64,000 nucleotides of DNA from Streptomyces liliifuscus (GCF_016598615.1 NZ_CP066831.1:7998001-8062000); one strand, 5' to 3'; shown: positions 1-9,024, numbered from the stretch's first letter. Notes: generated by a model not told the origin, from the sequence alone. Made by a program: numbers and translations.

Positions 1-2180
1 CGCACACCGCGGGCAACCCTCTCCACGTGAAGGCGCTCCTGGAACAGGAGGGAGCCGGGCTCCTGGAGGCGCTCGGGGAGCCCGATGTGACGCCGCCCGC
101 CCCCAAGTCGTTCACGGCCCTCGTGCTGGCGAAGCTCGCCGCCTGCTCGACGGCCGCCGACGCCCTGGTCTGCGCGGCCGCGGTACTCGGCACACACTGC
201 ACGGCGGCCGACGCCTGGGAGGTCGCGGGCGCGGACCTGCTCGACGAGGAGCGCGGGGCCGCCGACGTCCTCACCGCACTCGAAGAGGCCGTCCACACGG
301 GCCTGTTGACCGAGACCCCGGGCGATCCGGTGATCCGCTTCCCGCACCCCCTCGTACACGCCGCCGTCTACCACCAGCTCGGCCCCTCCCGCCGCGCGGC
401 CCTGCACCTGAGCGCCGCCCGCACCGTCCGGGACCAGGCACACCGACTGCGTCACCGGGCGCTCGCCGCGGCCGGTCCCGATCCGGAGCTCGCCGCCGAA
501 CTCGCCGCCCTGGGACGCAGGTTCGCCGCCGAAGGCGCCTGGGCGATCGCGGCAGGACAACTGACGGCCGCCGCCCGGCTCTGCCCGGACCCGGCGGTGT
601 ACGAGCAGTACACCCTCGAAGCCGTCGAGTGCGCCCTGCTCGCCGGAGACGTACCGGACATGGGCGAAGTCGCCCAGCGGATCGCGCAGTTCACCCCCGG
701 CGGCTGGCGCAGCTATCTCCTGGGCAGGCTGAGCCTGTTCGACCTGGACCGCGCCGAGGCACTGCTCACGGACGCCTGGCACCGGTGCGACCCGGCGGCC
801 GAACCCCTCCTCGGGGCACGTATCGCGGGCCAGTTCGCCGCCCTGCACGGCAGCATGTCGCACGGCGCCGAGATGGCCGAATGGGCCGACCTCGCGATCC
901 GCCTCGCACCCGACGACACGGCCACCGACATGATCCGCGTCCTGCGCCTCAACGGCCTCGCCATGAGCGGCCGGGCCCCGCAGACGCTCGACGCTCTCGG
1001 CCCGCTGCCCGACCCGGCGCTCGCCACCCCCGCCCAGCTGGAGGAACTCCTCGGCCGCGGCACGCTGCGCGAGTGGACCGGCGACCTCACCGGCGCCGTA
1101 CGGGACCTGGGCGGTGTCTTCGGCGCCTGCCACGGGCGCGCCGCCTCCTTCCGGGTGGTCGCCGCGACCGCGCTCGCCTCCGCCGAGTACCGCGCGGGCC
1201 GCTGGGACGACGCGATCGTCCACACCGACCTCGCGCTGTCCCTGGCCGCCGACACCGACCAGCCGCACATCGCCCTGTACTGCCGGATGCTCGCCGCCCA
1301 GGTGCACGCGGTGCGCGGCGCGTTCGCCAAGGCACAGGCACACGCACGCGTGGCCCGCGTCTACGCGGCGGGCGGCCATGTGAACCCCGCCCTGTGGGCC
1401 GCGCTCGCCGAGGCCCACCTCGCCCGCGCCCAGGGCAGGCCCGAGGAGGTCCTCACGGCCCTGGGGCCCCTGCTCGCGCTCGCCCCGCGCGGCGACCTGG
1501 AGGAGCCCGGCACGGTCCCCTGGGCCGACCTGCTCGCCGAAGCCTGGGCCGCCCTCGGCGACGAGAAGCGCGCCGTCCAGGCCCTCGCCCCGTACGAGGT
1601 CCTCGCCACCCAGCGCGGCCACCACGGGGCGCTGCTCGTCGCCGCCCGGGCCCGCGGCACCCTGGAGGCCGCGCGCGGCGACACCGTGGCCGCCGAGCGC
1701 GCCTTCCGCTCCGGCCTCAAGCACGCCGCCCATGTCGAGGCACCCTTCGACCGCGCGCTGCTGCACCTCGCCTACGGCGGCTTCCTGCGCAGGGCGGGCC
1801 GCCGCACCCGCGCCGGCGAGCAGCTGCGCACCGCCCGCGACCTCCTCGTACGCCTCGACGCGCCGCCCGATCTCGGGCGCTGCGAACGGGAGTTGGCGGC
1901 CTGTGGACTCGGGCCCGTCGGGTCCGCGGCCGAGCGGGAGCCACGGACACGTGGAGCGGCACTGCTCACGCCCCAGGAGCTGGCCGTCGCCCGCCTCGTC
2001 GCGTCCGGGCTCACCAACCGGCAGGTGGCACGCGAACTCGTCATCAGCGTCAAGACCGTCGAGTACCACCTCGGCCGGATCTTCCCCAAGCTGGGCGTCG
2101 ACTCCCGTACGCGGCTCACGGCAGCGCTGGCCGCCGACGGGCCCGGGTCCGGACGATCCGAGTCCGGACACGCACCCTAG
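1..2180 (+). CDS. LuxR-family transcriptional regulator, large, 5' end outside the window
   Basis: The frame is open from the first bases, and the residues before the first GTG (TAGNPLHVKALLE) are the conserved part of the AAA-type ATPase region of large LuxR regulators. The gene therefore starts upstream of the window, and the GTG at 27 is not its start. What remains is a long alpha-helical, alanine-rich, TPR-like region. It ends in a LuxR/GerE helix-turn-helix at about residues 650-700 (LTPQELAVARLVASGLTN, then VISVKTVEYHLGRIFPKLGV). Regulators of this kind are ATP- or ligand-sensing activators; the target is unknown. The next gene, on the same strand 115 bp downstream, is a candidate. Confidence 0.93.
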   Translation, partial: HTAGNPLHVKALLEQEGAGLLEALGEPDVTPPAPKSFTALVLAKLAACSTAADALVCAAAVLGTHCTAADAWEVAGADLLDEERGAADVLTALEEAVHTGLLTETPGDPVIRFPHPLVHAAVYHQLGPSRRAALHLSAARTVRDQAHRLRHRALAAAGPDPELAAELAALGRRFAAEGAWAIAAGQLTAAARLCPDPAVYEQYTLEAVECALLAGDVPDMGEVAQRIAQFTPGGWRSYLLGRLSLFDLDRAEALLTDAWHRCDPAAEPLLGARIAGQFAALHGSMSHGAEMAEWADLAIRLAPDDTATDMIRVLRLNGLAMSGRAPQTLDALGPLPDPALATPAQLEELLGRGTLREWTGDLTGAVRDLGGVFGACHGRAASFRVVAATALASAEYRAGRWDDAIVHTDLALSLAADTDQPHIALYCRMLAAQVHAVRGAFAKAQAHARVARVYAAGGHVNPALWAALAEAHLARAQGRPEEVLTALGPLLALAPRGDLEEPGTVPWADLLAEAWAALGDEKRAVQALAPYEVLATQRGHHGALLVAARARGTLEAARGDTVAAERAFRSGLKHAAHVEAPFDRALLHLAYGGFLRRAGRRTRAGEQLRTARDLLVRLDAPPDLGRCERELAACGLGPVGSAAEREPRTRGAALLTPQELAVARLVASGLTNRQVARELVISVKTVEYHLGRIFPKLGVDSRTRLTAALAADGPGSGRSESGHAP

Positions 2181-2294
2181 GGATTCCCCCGGGGCGCATC
2201 CCGGGGCGCCCGGACTCCCCCTGTCCGTACCGTCGGTCGGGCCTTCGCGGAAACAGTCGCGAAGGGAGCAGTAACCAACGGGGGATGAACAGAA

Positions 2295-3341
2295 ATGCCG
2301 GAGAACACCCATCGAATGGTGACCGACGTCCCGCATGCCAAGGTGCGGGCCGTCACCGAGCGCGTCGTCCAGGAACTCACACTCGCCGCCGACAAGGTCG
2401 CCGCCCACTACGCGGAACCCGCCAAGTACCCACTGCCCGCGGACAGGACGGCCGCCGAGCACCTCGTCGCTCGGCGCTTCGACAGCCTCACCGACGAAAG
2501 GAAGAAGAAGGCGGCGGCCACGGTCCTCGCCGACCTCAAGACCGGCGCCGTACGGTCCCGACGCCTCGGTGACCTGGCCCGCGTCGACCTGCGCTCGCCC
2601 GCGTCGGTGGACACACAGGTCAAGCGCCTCGGCTTTCCCGAGCGGCTGAAGTTCCCGGCCGACGAACTCAGGAAGCCGCCGACTTCTCTCCTCCCCGAGG
2701 AGTCGGCCCCGCAGGGCCTGGCCGCCGTACCGGCCGCCCTGCACAGACTGGAACTGCGGATCCACCGGGTGAAGTGCGTGGACGAGACGTCCGAATGGGG
2801 ATCCGACGAGATCCATCTCGCCGGGACCAGCGTGGACGAGAGCGGCGACACCCTGAAGATCGGCCAGTTCAAGGTCCGCAGCTTCGACGACGGCGACGTC
2901 AAGGTGTACGACCCGCCGCGCCGCTTCCACTGGTTCGGCCTCGACGAAGGCACCAAGTACCCGAAGTCGTACTTCGTCACGCTGGTGCTCGCCGAGGTCG
3001 ACTGGGGCGGCCTCGCCGACTACGTGGGCGCACTGCTCGACCTCATCAAGAAGAAGGTCACCGCCTACCTCGCCGCGGCCATCGGCGGCGCGATCGGCGC
3101 CTCCGGCGGACCGGTCGGCATCCTCATCGGGATGGCCGTCGGCGCGGCCGTCGGCTGGGTCTTCGACCAGCTCAAGGGCCTCTTCGGCGACGAGGTGTTC
3201 AAGCCCGTCACCGTCAACGCGGTCATCCCCTCCCTCACCGGCCGCTGGGCCGGCCGGCCCTTCACGGCCCCGGCGGTCGCCGACTACCGAGGCCACGGCG
3301 GCCACTACCAACTGACGTACGACTGGCGCATGTACGACTGA
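2295..3341 (+). CDS. hypothetical protein with a glycine-zipper hydrophobic segment
   Basis: This 348-residue protein is not one I recognise. The ATG at 2295 follows a purine-rich stretch (gggggatgaacagaa). The N-terminal third is charged and helical. The middle has beta-type sequence (ELRIHRVKCVDETSEWGSDE, then DTLKIGQFKVRSF). Residues of about 253-293 form a Gly/Ala-rich hydrophobic stretch with small-residue spacing (GGAIGASGGPVGILIGMAVG), as in pore-forming or membrane-inserting proteins. The C terminus is aromatic (GGHYQLTYDWRMYD). There is no signal peptide. It follows the LuxR regulator on the same strand and may be controlled by it. A membrane-active or toxin-like role is an inference from the zipper only. 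Confidence 0.8.
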   Translation: MPENTHRMVTDVPHAKVRAVTERVVQELTLAADKVAAHYAEPAKYPLPADRTAAEHLVARRFDSLTDERKKKAAATVLADLKTGAVRSRRLGDLARVDLRSPASVDTQVKRLGFPERLKFPADELRKPPTSLLPEESAPQGLAAVPAALHRLELRIHRVKCVDETSEWGSDEIHLAGTSVDESGDTLKIGQFKVRSFDDGDVKVYDPPRRFHWFGLDEGTKYPKSYFVTLVLAEVDWGGLADYVGALLDLIKKKVTAYLAAAIGGAIGASGGPVGILIGMAVGAAVGWVFDQLKGLFGDEVFKPVTVNAVIPSLTGRWAGRPFTAPAVADYRGHGGHYQLTYDWRMYD

Positions 3342-3370
3342 GTACCGAGCAGCCCGCCCGGACCGGACCT

Positions 3371-3410
3371 CGGGGGACACGGGGGGACACGGGGGGACAC
3401 GGGGGGATAC
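3371..3410 (+). repeat. 10-bp tandem repeat, four units
   Basis: Four consecutive 10-base units of the form ggggggacac; the first starts with c and the last reads ggggggatac. They lie 29 bases after the stop of the preceding gene and just before a terminator hairpin. Non-coding. Confidence 0.85.
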
Positions 3411-3417
3411 GGGGGCC

Positions 3418-3462
3418 GGAAGGCCGCCGCCCGTCAACGGCACAGACGGACGGCGGCCTTCC
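3418..3462 (+). terminator. hairpin terminator
   Basis: The arms ggaaggccgccg and cggcggccttcc pair perfectly, followed inward by one mismatch and five more pairs (ccgtc/gacgg). The structure lies between two convergent genes and probably ends transcription of the 2295-3341 gene. Confidence 0.75.
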
Positions 3463-3514
3463 GCTGCGCACCGACATCCCTCGCTGTTTGGGCATGGGCC
3501 GAGGGCAACTGGTC

Positions 3515-3540
3515 AAGGGGCGCGGGGAACTGCGCGACCG
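3515..3540 (+). repeat. dispersed GC-rich element, copy 1
   Basis: Core aggggcgcggggaactgcgc followed by gaccg. It is the first of nine copies in the window and sits between convergent genes, downstream of the terminator at 3418-3462. Confidence 0.85.
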
Positions 3541-3599
3541 GCCACAACGCACCCGCACCCTCCCCACGGCCCATCACCCCGTCTTCACCCCGCCTTCGA

Positions 3600-4514
3600 C
3601 TACGTGTCGCACTCCAGAACAGTCCGACACAACCCACACCGGGCCCGAACCCGCCCCCGCACAGGCACCCGAATCCGCTGATGACAGGTCGGACAGGGAA
3701 ACGACACCCGCAACGGCCCGCGCCCGTCCGGCGCGTCAGGCCCGTCCGGCGTGAAGGCGTACGGGACGCCGACGGGCGCCGCCGCGACGACACGGTCCTG
3801 CGCATGACGCCGGTCCTTCGCGTAACGCCGCCGCCCCGCCCACCCCGCCGCGGTCAGCGGCGGCTGCCGTTCGTCGTGACGGGCCCGCGTCAGGCCCTTC
3901 GTGTACGCGGTGTACGCCTGCGGGCTGGTGAACCAGGTCGACGGATCCTCACCGAAGACCAGCGACCGCTTGGCCAGCACGTACCCGAACTCCTCCGGTG
4001 TCAGATAGCCCAGCTTCTGCGAGGACGCCGCGTCCTCCCGGTACGCGTCGAGCAGCAGCCAGCCCGCGCCGAGATACGTCGTCGCCGTGTCCGTGAGGAT
4101 CTCGTTGTCGCGCGTGCCGGGGAACGACAGGTCGAGGCGGTGCAGATAGACGTGCATCACCTCGTGCGCGAGCGCCGCGCCGATGTCCCTGCGGTGGGTG
4201 CGGAACCGGTCGTTCAGCTCGATGAAGTACTCGGGGCCCGCGGCGAGCTCGACGTTCGCCGCGTGCTCCATCTCGCGGAAGCTCACGATCATGCGGGCAT
4301 CCGGGAGACGGAAGTGCCGCACCAGCTCACGGGCCACCCGCTGGGCGCCCAGATGGAGATCGTCCGTGTCGCAGAACGCCACGTCGGCGGGGGCCACGCT
4401 GGTGGCGAAGGCGTGGATGGTGTCGTACGAGAGCCGTTTGTACAGCGCGGTGACCGCCGCCCGCACCGTGTCCAGGTGCGGGTAGCCGTGCTCGACCGGA
4501 CCGCCGTTCGTCAC
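3600..4514 (-). CDS. putative zinc metalloprotease-like protein (HExxH) with C-terminal zinc ribbon
   Basis: This 304-residue protein has no signal peptide, so it is presumably cytoplasmic. Residues 117-121 are HEVMH, a zincin metal site, inside AALAHEVMHVYLHRLDLS; an acidic residue about 17 positions later (NEILTD, near 138) could be the third ligand. The last 40 residues carry two CxxC pairs (CPTCHQ and CGLC), a rubredoxin or zinc-ribbon fold. Proteolysis is inferred from the motif alone, and the substrate is unknown. The gene is divergent from the secreted trypsin gene and shares about 170 bp of upstream DNA with it. Confidence 0.85.
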   Translation of the reverse strand: MTNGGPVEHGYPHLDTVRAAVTALYKRLSYDTIHAFATSVAPADVAFCDTDDLHLGAQRVARELVRHFRLPDARMIVSFREMEHAANVELAAGPEYFIELNDRFRTHRRDIGAALAHEVMHVYLHRLDLSFPGTRDNEILTDTATTYLGAGWLLLDAYREDAASSQKLGYLTPEEFGYVLAKRSLVFGEDPSTWFTSPQAYTAYTKGLTRARHDERQPPLTAAGWAGRRRYAKDRRHAQDRVVAAAPVGVPYAFTPDGPDAPDGRGPLRVSFPCPTCHQRIRVPVRGRVRARCGLCRTVLECDT

Positions 4515-4615
4515 GTCCGTACCCCCAGAGAGGCCCTGAACCCCCGTTCCACTTTAAGGGGACGCGAGCGGATTCTCCCGGGTTGGGTTGCCCGGTGGGG
4601 GAGTGAGATCCACCC

Positions 4616-4645
4616 TTGCCGCCCATGCGTCATGATCCTCATACT
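4616..4645 (+). promoter_or_regulatory. candidate vegetative promoter of the trypsin gene
   Basis: A -35-like ttgccg at 4616-4621 and a -10-like catact at 4640-4645 are separated by 18 bases, about 45 bases before the trypsin start. This is a sequence match only; other elements in the region could serve. Confidence 0.4.
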
Positions 4646-4688
4646 TCTGTGCGCTCTTCTGCGCACTCAACCCCCCATGAAAGGGATC

Positions 4689-5486
4689 ATGTTGACAAAC
4701 AGGGCAGTCAGTCTCCTCAAGAGATCCGCCTTCAAGCGGGCCGCGGCGATCGGTGCCGTCGCCCTCGCGACCGCCAGCCTCCAGCCCGTCGCCGCGCAGG
4801 CGGCGCCCGTGCCGGTCGTCGGCGGTACGCCCGCGGCGCAGAACGAGTTCCCGTTCATGGTCAGCCTCTCCATGGGCTGCGGCGGTGCCCTCTACAAGAA
4901 GGACGTCGTCCTGACCGCCGCGCACTGCGTGGACGGCTCGGGCAACACCACCCGGATCACCGCCACGGCCGGCGTCACCGACCTCAACGCCTCCGGCGCG
5001 ATCAAGGTCAAGTCCACCAAGGTCCTCCAGGCCCCGGGCTACAACGGCAGCGGCAAGGACTGGGCGCTCATCAAGCTCGCCCGGCCCATCAACCTGCCCA
5101 CGCTGAAGCTCGCGACGAACACCCGCTACAACAGGGGCACGTTCACCATCGCCGGGTGGGGCGACACCTCGGAGAACGCGGGTACGGGCTCCACGAAGCT
5201 CCTCAAGGCCAAGGTGCCGTTCGTCGCCGACCGCCAGTGCAAGCGGCACTACGGCAGCCGGCTCATCGCCGGGCAGGAGATCTGCGCCGGGGTTCCGCGC
5301 GGCGGGGTCGACACCTGCCAGGGCGACTCCGGCGGACCCATGTTCCGCAAGGACGACAGCGGGAAGTGGCTCCAGGTCGGGATCGTCAGCTGGGGTGACG
5401 GGTGTGCTCGGCCGCTCGTGCCGGGGGTGTACACCGAGGTGTCCACGTTCTCTTCGGCGATAGCCCGGGCTGCGGCGACGCTTTAG
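4689..5486 (+). CDS. sprT: secreted trypsin-like serine protease (S1A)
   Basis: This 265-residue preproprotein closely resembles Streptomyces griseus trypsin. The ATG at 4689 is preferred because gaaaggg lies just upstream; an in-frame ATG at 4677 is the alternative. A Sec signal peptide (RSAFKRAAAIGAVALATASL) and a short propeptide precede the mature start VVGG at residue 43. The catalytic triad is visible: His79 in LTAAHC, Asp124 in KDWALIKL and Ser214 in CQGDSGGP. Asp208 at the base of the S1 pocket predicts cleavage after Lys or Arg. Six cysteines fit three disulfides. The product is an extracellular nutritional or developmental protease. Confidence 0.96.
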   Translation: MLTNRAVSLLKRSAFKRAAAIGAVALATASLQPVAAQAAPVPVVGGTPAAQNEFPFMVSLSMGCGGALYKKDVVLTAAHCVDGSGNTTRITATAGVTDLNASGAIKVKSTKVLQAPGYNGSGKDWALIKLARPINLPTLKLATNTRYNRGTFTIAGWGDTSENAGTGSTKLLKAKVPFVADRQCKRHYGSRLIAGQEICAGVPRGGVDTCQGDSGGPMFRKDDSGKWLQVGIVSWGDGCARPLVPGVYTEVSTFSSAIARAAATL

Positions 5487-5549
5487 CCCCCGGCGGGGCG
5501 GGGTGGGCGTTCGCGGTGTTTGTGCCGTGGGCGCCTGCTTGTTTTCGGG

Positions 5550-5592
5550 TGCGGGCCGGTGGGGGCTTGTCGCGCAGTTCCCCGCGCCCCTT
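5550..5592 (-). repeat. dispersed GC-rich element, copy 2 (inverted)
   Basis: Reverse-orientation copy (gtcgcgcagttccccgcgcc, then cctt). The preceding gtgcgggccggtgggggctt is the reverse complement of the long 3' extension also seen in copies 3 and 6. It lies between the convergent trypsin and beta-galactosidase genes. Confidence 0.85.
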
Positions 5593-5633
5593 GGGAGTGG
5601 GGGCAGTGACGCGGTGACGGCGCTCTGTGTTCG

Positions 5634-7466
5634 CTAGTCTCCGCCGCCTGCCTCGCCTGCCTCGCCTGCCTCGCCTGCCTCGCCTGCCTCGCCTGCCTCG
5701 CCTGCCTCGCCTGCCTCGGCCGTGGCTCGCAGGGTCGGGGGGTCGGATGCCTCCTCGAATTCCAGCAGCCAGATCTCGTTGGTGCCCTCACGCAGGGCCG
5801 GGCCGGGGACGTACAGGGAGCGTTGGGGGCCGACGGACCAGTAGCGGCCCAGATTGAAGCCGTTGATCCACGCGAATCCCCTTGTCCAGCCGGGGAGTTC
5901 CAGGCGGGCGTCTCCCGCGCCGCGGACCGTGACCGTGCCGCGGTACAGGCCGGGGGCACCGGAAGCGGGAAGCGGGCGGAACGGCACCGGCTCCACACCG
6001 GTGTCGAAGGCGTCGAGGCGCAGCGCCCTCGCCCGCACCCCGTGCAGATACTGCCGTTCGTGCAGTACGCCGCCGGTGATGCCCTTCGGCTCCCCGGTGC
6101 GCGGGCCGTAGTTGACCCGGCCCAGCGACTCCACCCACAGGTCCACGCGCGCGGGACCGGCGACCGGCTCCTTGAGCTGCGGCTCGTCCTCGGTGAGCAC
6201 TCCGGCCGGCTCTCCGTCGACGTACACCGTCGCCAGATCCCGCAGACCGCGCACGGTCAGCGGGTACGGACGGCGCGGTCCCGGAACGTCGACCGTGTAG
6301 CGGACCAGCCCCCGGTCGACATCCAGCTCCTCGAAGGTCGGCGGCACGGGCCGCTCGGTCTCGGGCCCGCCGAGCGCGTCGAGCACGGCGGACAGGGGTG
6401 ACCAATCGGTGAGATCCACGGTGGCCGGGGAGCCCAACGAGGCCGGTGCGGAGGGCAGTTCGGGCAGCGGGCCGTCCGTGTACGCGGCGAGGAGCGACCG
6501 GAACCGCCAGAACTTCTCCGTGGGGCGCCCGTACTCGTCGATCGGCGCGTCATAGTCGTACGACGTCACGTCCGGCTCCAGCGCTCCGTCGTGCAGCGCG
6601 CCGCCGCCCCGGTTGGCGCCCGCCCAGCCCGCGAAGTTCGTGCCGCCGTGCGCCATGTAGAGATTGACCGAGGCCCCGCACTCCAGGATCTCCCGCAGCG
6701 CGTCGGCGGCGTCACCGGGATCGCGTACGACGTGCTCGGCGCCCCAGTGGTCGAACCAGCCGCACCAGAACTCCATGCACATCAGCGGACCCGTCGGCCG
6801 GTGCCGGCGCAGCGTCTCGAAGGCCACGCGCGCGTGCGACCCGAAATTCGCGGTCGCCAGGACACCGGGCAGGGAGCCCCCGGTGAGCATGTGGTCCTCT
6901 GGACCGTCCGACGTGAACAGCGGCACGCTCACGCCCCCCTCGCGCAGCAGGTCCGCGAGCCGGCCCAGATACACCTGGTCCGAGCCGTAACTCCCGTACT
7001 CGTTCTCCACCTGCACCATCAGCACCGGACCACCCCGGTCGATCTGCCGGGGCACGATCTCCCGCAGCAGGTGGGCGAACCAGCGCTCCACATGGCCCAG
7101 GAACCCCTCGTCACGGGTGCGCACGAGCGTGCCCGACCCGCCGGTCACCCAGTGCGGCAGCCCGCCGTTCTCCCACTCGGCGCAGATGTACGGACCCGGC
7201 CGCACGATCGCCCGCAGCCCGGCCCGCTGGGCGGCGTCCAGGAACCGGCCGAGCGCCTGGACGTCCCGGAAGGAGCCCGGCCGCGGCTCGTGGAGATTCC
7301 ACGGGACGTACGTCTCCACACAGTTGAGGCCCATCGCCCGCAGCATCGCCAGCCGGTGCCCCCACTGCCCCTCGTGCACCCGGAAGTAGTGCAGCGCCCC
7401 CGACAGCAGCCGCACCGGCCGCCCGTCCAGCAGAAAATCGGTGTCCCCCACCGCGAACTCGGTCAT
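5634..7466 (-). CDS. beta-galactosidase, glycoside hydrolase family 35
   Basis: This 610-residue enzyme has no signal peptide and is probably cytoplasmic. The ATG at 7466 starts MTEFAVGDTDFLLDGRPVRL, the usual family N terminus; the frame runs further upstream but without family sequence. The TIM barrel carries the GH35 acid/base signature VQVENEYGSYG (Glu156) and the nucleophile region CMEFWCGWFDHWG (Glu232). The C-terminal part is the jelly-roll region. The protein ends in eight Gly-Glu-Ala repeats followed by GGGD, encoded by a 9-bp tandem repeat and outside the normal fold. The AraC-family gene reads away from it 113 bp upstream and is the likely regulator. Confidence 0.95.
   Translation of the reverse strand: MTEFAVGDTDFLLDGRPVRLLSGALHYFRVHEGQWGHRLAMLRAMGLNCVETYVPWNLHEPRPGSFRDVQALGRFLDAAQRAGLRAIVRPGPYICAEWENGGLPHWVTGGSGTLVRTRDEGFLGHVERWFAHLLREIVPRQIDRGGPVLMVQVENEYGSYGSDQVYLGRLADLLREGGVSVPLFTSDGPEDHMLTGGSLPGVLATANFGSHARVAFETLRRHRPTGPLMCMEFWCGWFDHWGAEHVVRDPGDAADALREILECGASVNLYMAHGGTNFAGWAGANRGGGALHDGALEPDVTSYDYDAPIDEYGRPTEKFWRFRSLLAAYTDGPLPELPSAPASLGSPATVDLTDWSPLSAVLDALGGPETERPVPPTFEELDVDRGLVRYTVDVPGPRRPYPLTVRGLRDLATVYVDGEPAGVLTEDEPQLKEPVAGPARVDLWVESLGRVNYGPRTGEPKGITGGVLHERQYLHGVRARALRLDAFDTGVEPVPFRPLPASGAPGLYRGTVTVRGAGDARLELPGWTRGFAWINGFNLGRYWSVGPQRSLYVPGPALREGTNEIWLLEFEEASDPPTLRATAEAGEAGEAGEAGEAGEAGEAGEAGGGD
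5646..5717 (-). repeat. 9-bp coding tandem repeat (8 units)
   Basis: Eight exact copies of gcctgcctc on the plus strand encode eight GEA triplets at the C terminus of the GH35 enzyme. The unit is a multiple of three, so copy-number change keeps the frame. Confidence 0.95.
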
Positions 7467-7579
7467 GAGCACCACCCTGACCCCTGGCGGCGACCGGGTC
7501 CATGGACAAAGATCAGCGGTGATTGGACGCAGCTGACGGAGCACGGAACGGGCTTGCCGGCCGGGTGGGAGGACAGCCG

Positions 7580-8470
7580 ATGTACCACACATGGATGCGG
7601 TTCTTCAGCCCCGGACCCGCCCATCACAAACTCGGCCTCGTCTGCCTCGGCGTCGGCCTCCAGTACGGGGCACTGCCCATCGTCGGACCCCGCACCCTCG
7701 ACCACCACGTGGCCGTCGTGGTCAGCGCGGGACGCGGCTGGTTCCGTACCGTCGACGGGCGGTCCACGGCCGTCACCGCGCCCGCCCTGCTCTGGCTCAC
7801 CCCCGGCGTACCCCACCACTACGCGCCCGACCCCGAGACCGGCTGGGACGAGGCCTTCGTCGACTTCACCGGGCCCACCGCCGACACGTACACCGAACTC
7901 GGCTACATCGAACCGGCCCGGCCCGTCGTCCCCCTCTCCGACGCGGGCCCCGCCCGCACCACCGTCGCCCGCATCGCCCGCGCCGCCCGCCTCGGCAACC
8001 CCCTCCTGGAGGTCGAGACCAGCGCAGCCGTCCACGAACTCCTCGTCACCCTGCGCCGCGCCCGCGCCGACACCGCCCCCGACGGCGAACAGGTCCTCCA
8101 GGCCCTCGCCCGCGACGCCTTCAAGCCGCTCTCCGTCGCCGACCACGCCGCCCGCCACGGCATGACCCCCGCCGAACTGCGCACCGCCGTGCGCCGCGGC
8201 GCCGGCTGCAGCCCCAAGGACTACCTCCTCGGGATCCGCCTCGGCCGCGCCAAGGAACTCCTCGCCGCCACCGAACTCCCCGTCGCCGCCGTGGCCAGAC
8301 GCGTCGGCTACGACGACCCGGCCTACTTCTCCCGCCTGTTCACCCGCCGCGTCGGCACCGCGCCCGTGCGCTTCCGGGAACAACAGGGACGCACCGTCCC
8401 CGGCGGCTGGAGCAACCAGGTCCCCGATCCCGACGATCCGCCGATGCTCCATTCCCCGGGAACGCGATGA
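7580..8470 (+). CDS. AraC-family transcriptional regulator
   Basis: This 296-residue protein starts at the ATG at 7580, eight bases after a strong gggagga ribosome site. The N-terminal half is a cupin-like sugar-binding region (ALPIVGPRTLDHHVAVVVSA, then LLWLTPGVPHHYAPDPETGW). The C-terminal 100 residues hold the double helix-turn-helix (SVADHAARHGMTPAELRTAV, then VAAVARRVGYDDPAYFSRLF). It is divergent from the GH35 beta-galactosidase, so sugar-dependent control of that gene is likely. The exact inducer cannot be read from the sequence. Confidence 0.93.
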   Translation: MYHTWMRFFSPGPAHHKLGLVCLGVGLQYGALPIVGPRTLDHHVAVVVSAGRGWFRTVDGRSTAVTAPALLWLTPGVPHHYAPDPETGWDEAFVDFTGPTADTYTELGYIEPARPVVPLSDAGPARTTVARIARAARLGNPLLEVETSAAVHELLVTLRRARADTAPDGEQVLQALARDAFKPLSVADHAARHGMTPAELRTAVRRGAGCSPKDYLLGIRLGRAKELLAATELPVAAVARRVGYDDPAYFSRLFTRRVGTAPVRFREQQGRTVPGGWSNQVPDPDDPPMLHSPGTR

Positions 8471-8543
8471 CGGGGATTCTTCGGGAACCCGTTGATCGAA
8501 CGGCCGCGCGCCACCCGCGGTACGCCACGTAGGGTTGCTCACC

Positions 8544-8897
8544 ATGACCACCAGCAACACCGGAAACGCGGGCGGCGTCGACCCGGCCGTCCGCGCCGAA
8601 CTCGCCCGGCTGCGCGAGAGCATCGACAACATCGACGCGGCCGTTGTCCACATGCTCGCCGAACGCTTCAAGTGCACCCAGCAGGTCGGCCACCTCAAGG
8701 CCGCCCACCAGCTGCCGCCCGCCGACCCGTCCCGCGAGGCCCAGCAGATCGCCCGGCTGCGCAGCCTCGCCGAGAACGCCAGACTCGACCCCGCGTTCGC
8801 GGAGAAGCTCCTCAACTTCATCATCGCCGAGGTCATCCGCCACCACGAGAGCATCGCGGACAGTGCCGGTGGCGCGGGCGGCGCGGACAAGTTGTAG
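8544..8897 (+). CDS. chorismate mutase, AroQ class
   Basis: This 117-residue all-helical enzyme converts chorismate to prephenate for phenylalanine and tyrosine synthesis. The fold is recognised from RLRESIDNIDAAVVHMLAER, TQQVGHLKA and the C-terminal helix LLNFIIAEVIRHHESI, which hold the conserved Arg, Lys and Glu residues of the AroQ active site. It is a stand-alone cytoplasmic form without a regulatory or DAHP-synthase domain. The ATG at 8544 is preferred over the TTG at 8535. It stands alone in its direction, 73 bp after the AraC-family gene. Confidence 0.94.
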   Translation: MTTSNTGNAGGVDPAVRAELARLRESIDNIDAAVVHMLAERFKCTQQVGHLKAAHQLPPADPSREAQQIARLRSLAENARLDPAFAEKLLNFIIAEVIRHHESIADSAGGAGGADKL

Positions 8898-9024
8898 GCC
8901 CGCCCTCTCGGCGTGCGCGCCGAAATGAGGCATCCTGCGCTGAGCACTCCTTGTCAGTACACGAGTACTCCCTGTCGGTCGGTTCGGACATAAGCTTGTC
9001 GTCCAAGCGAGGGGATTTCGCTCC

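Noticed and set aside
629..2572. Long Arg/Pro-rich frame overlapping the LuxR regulator
   Set aside because: Typical +1 shadow of a high-G+C gene; RRPRRR composition and no start signal.
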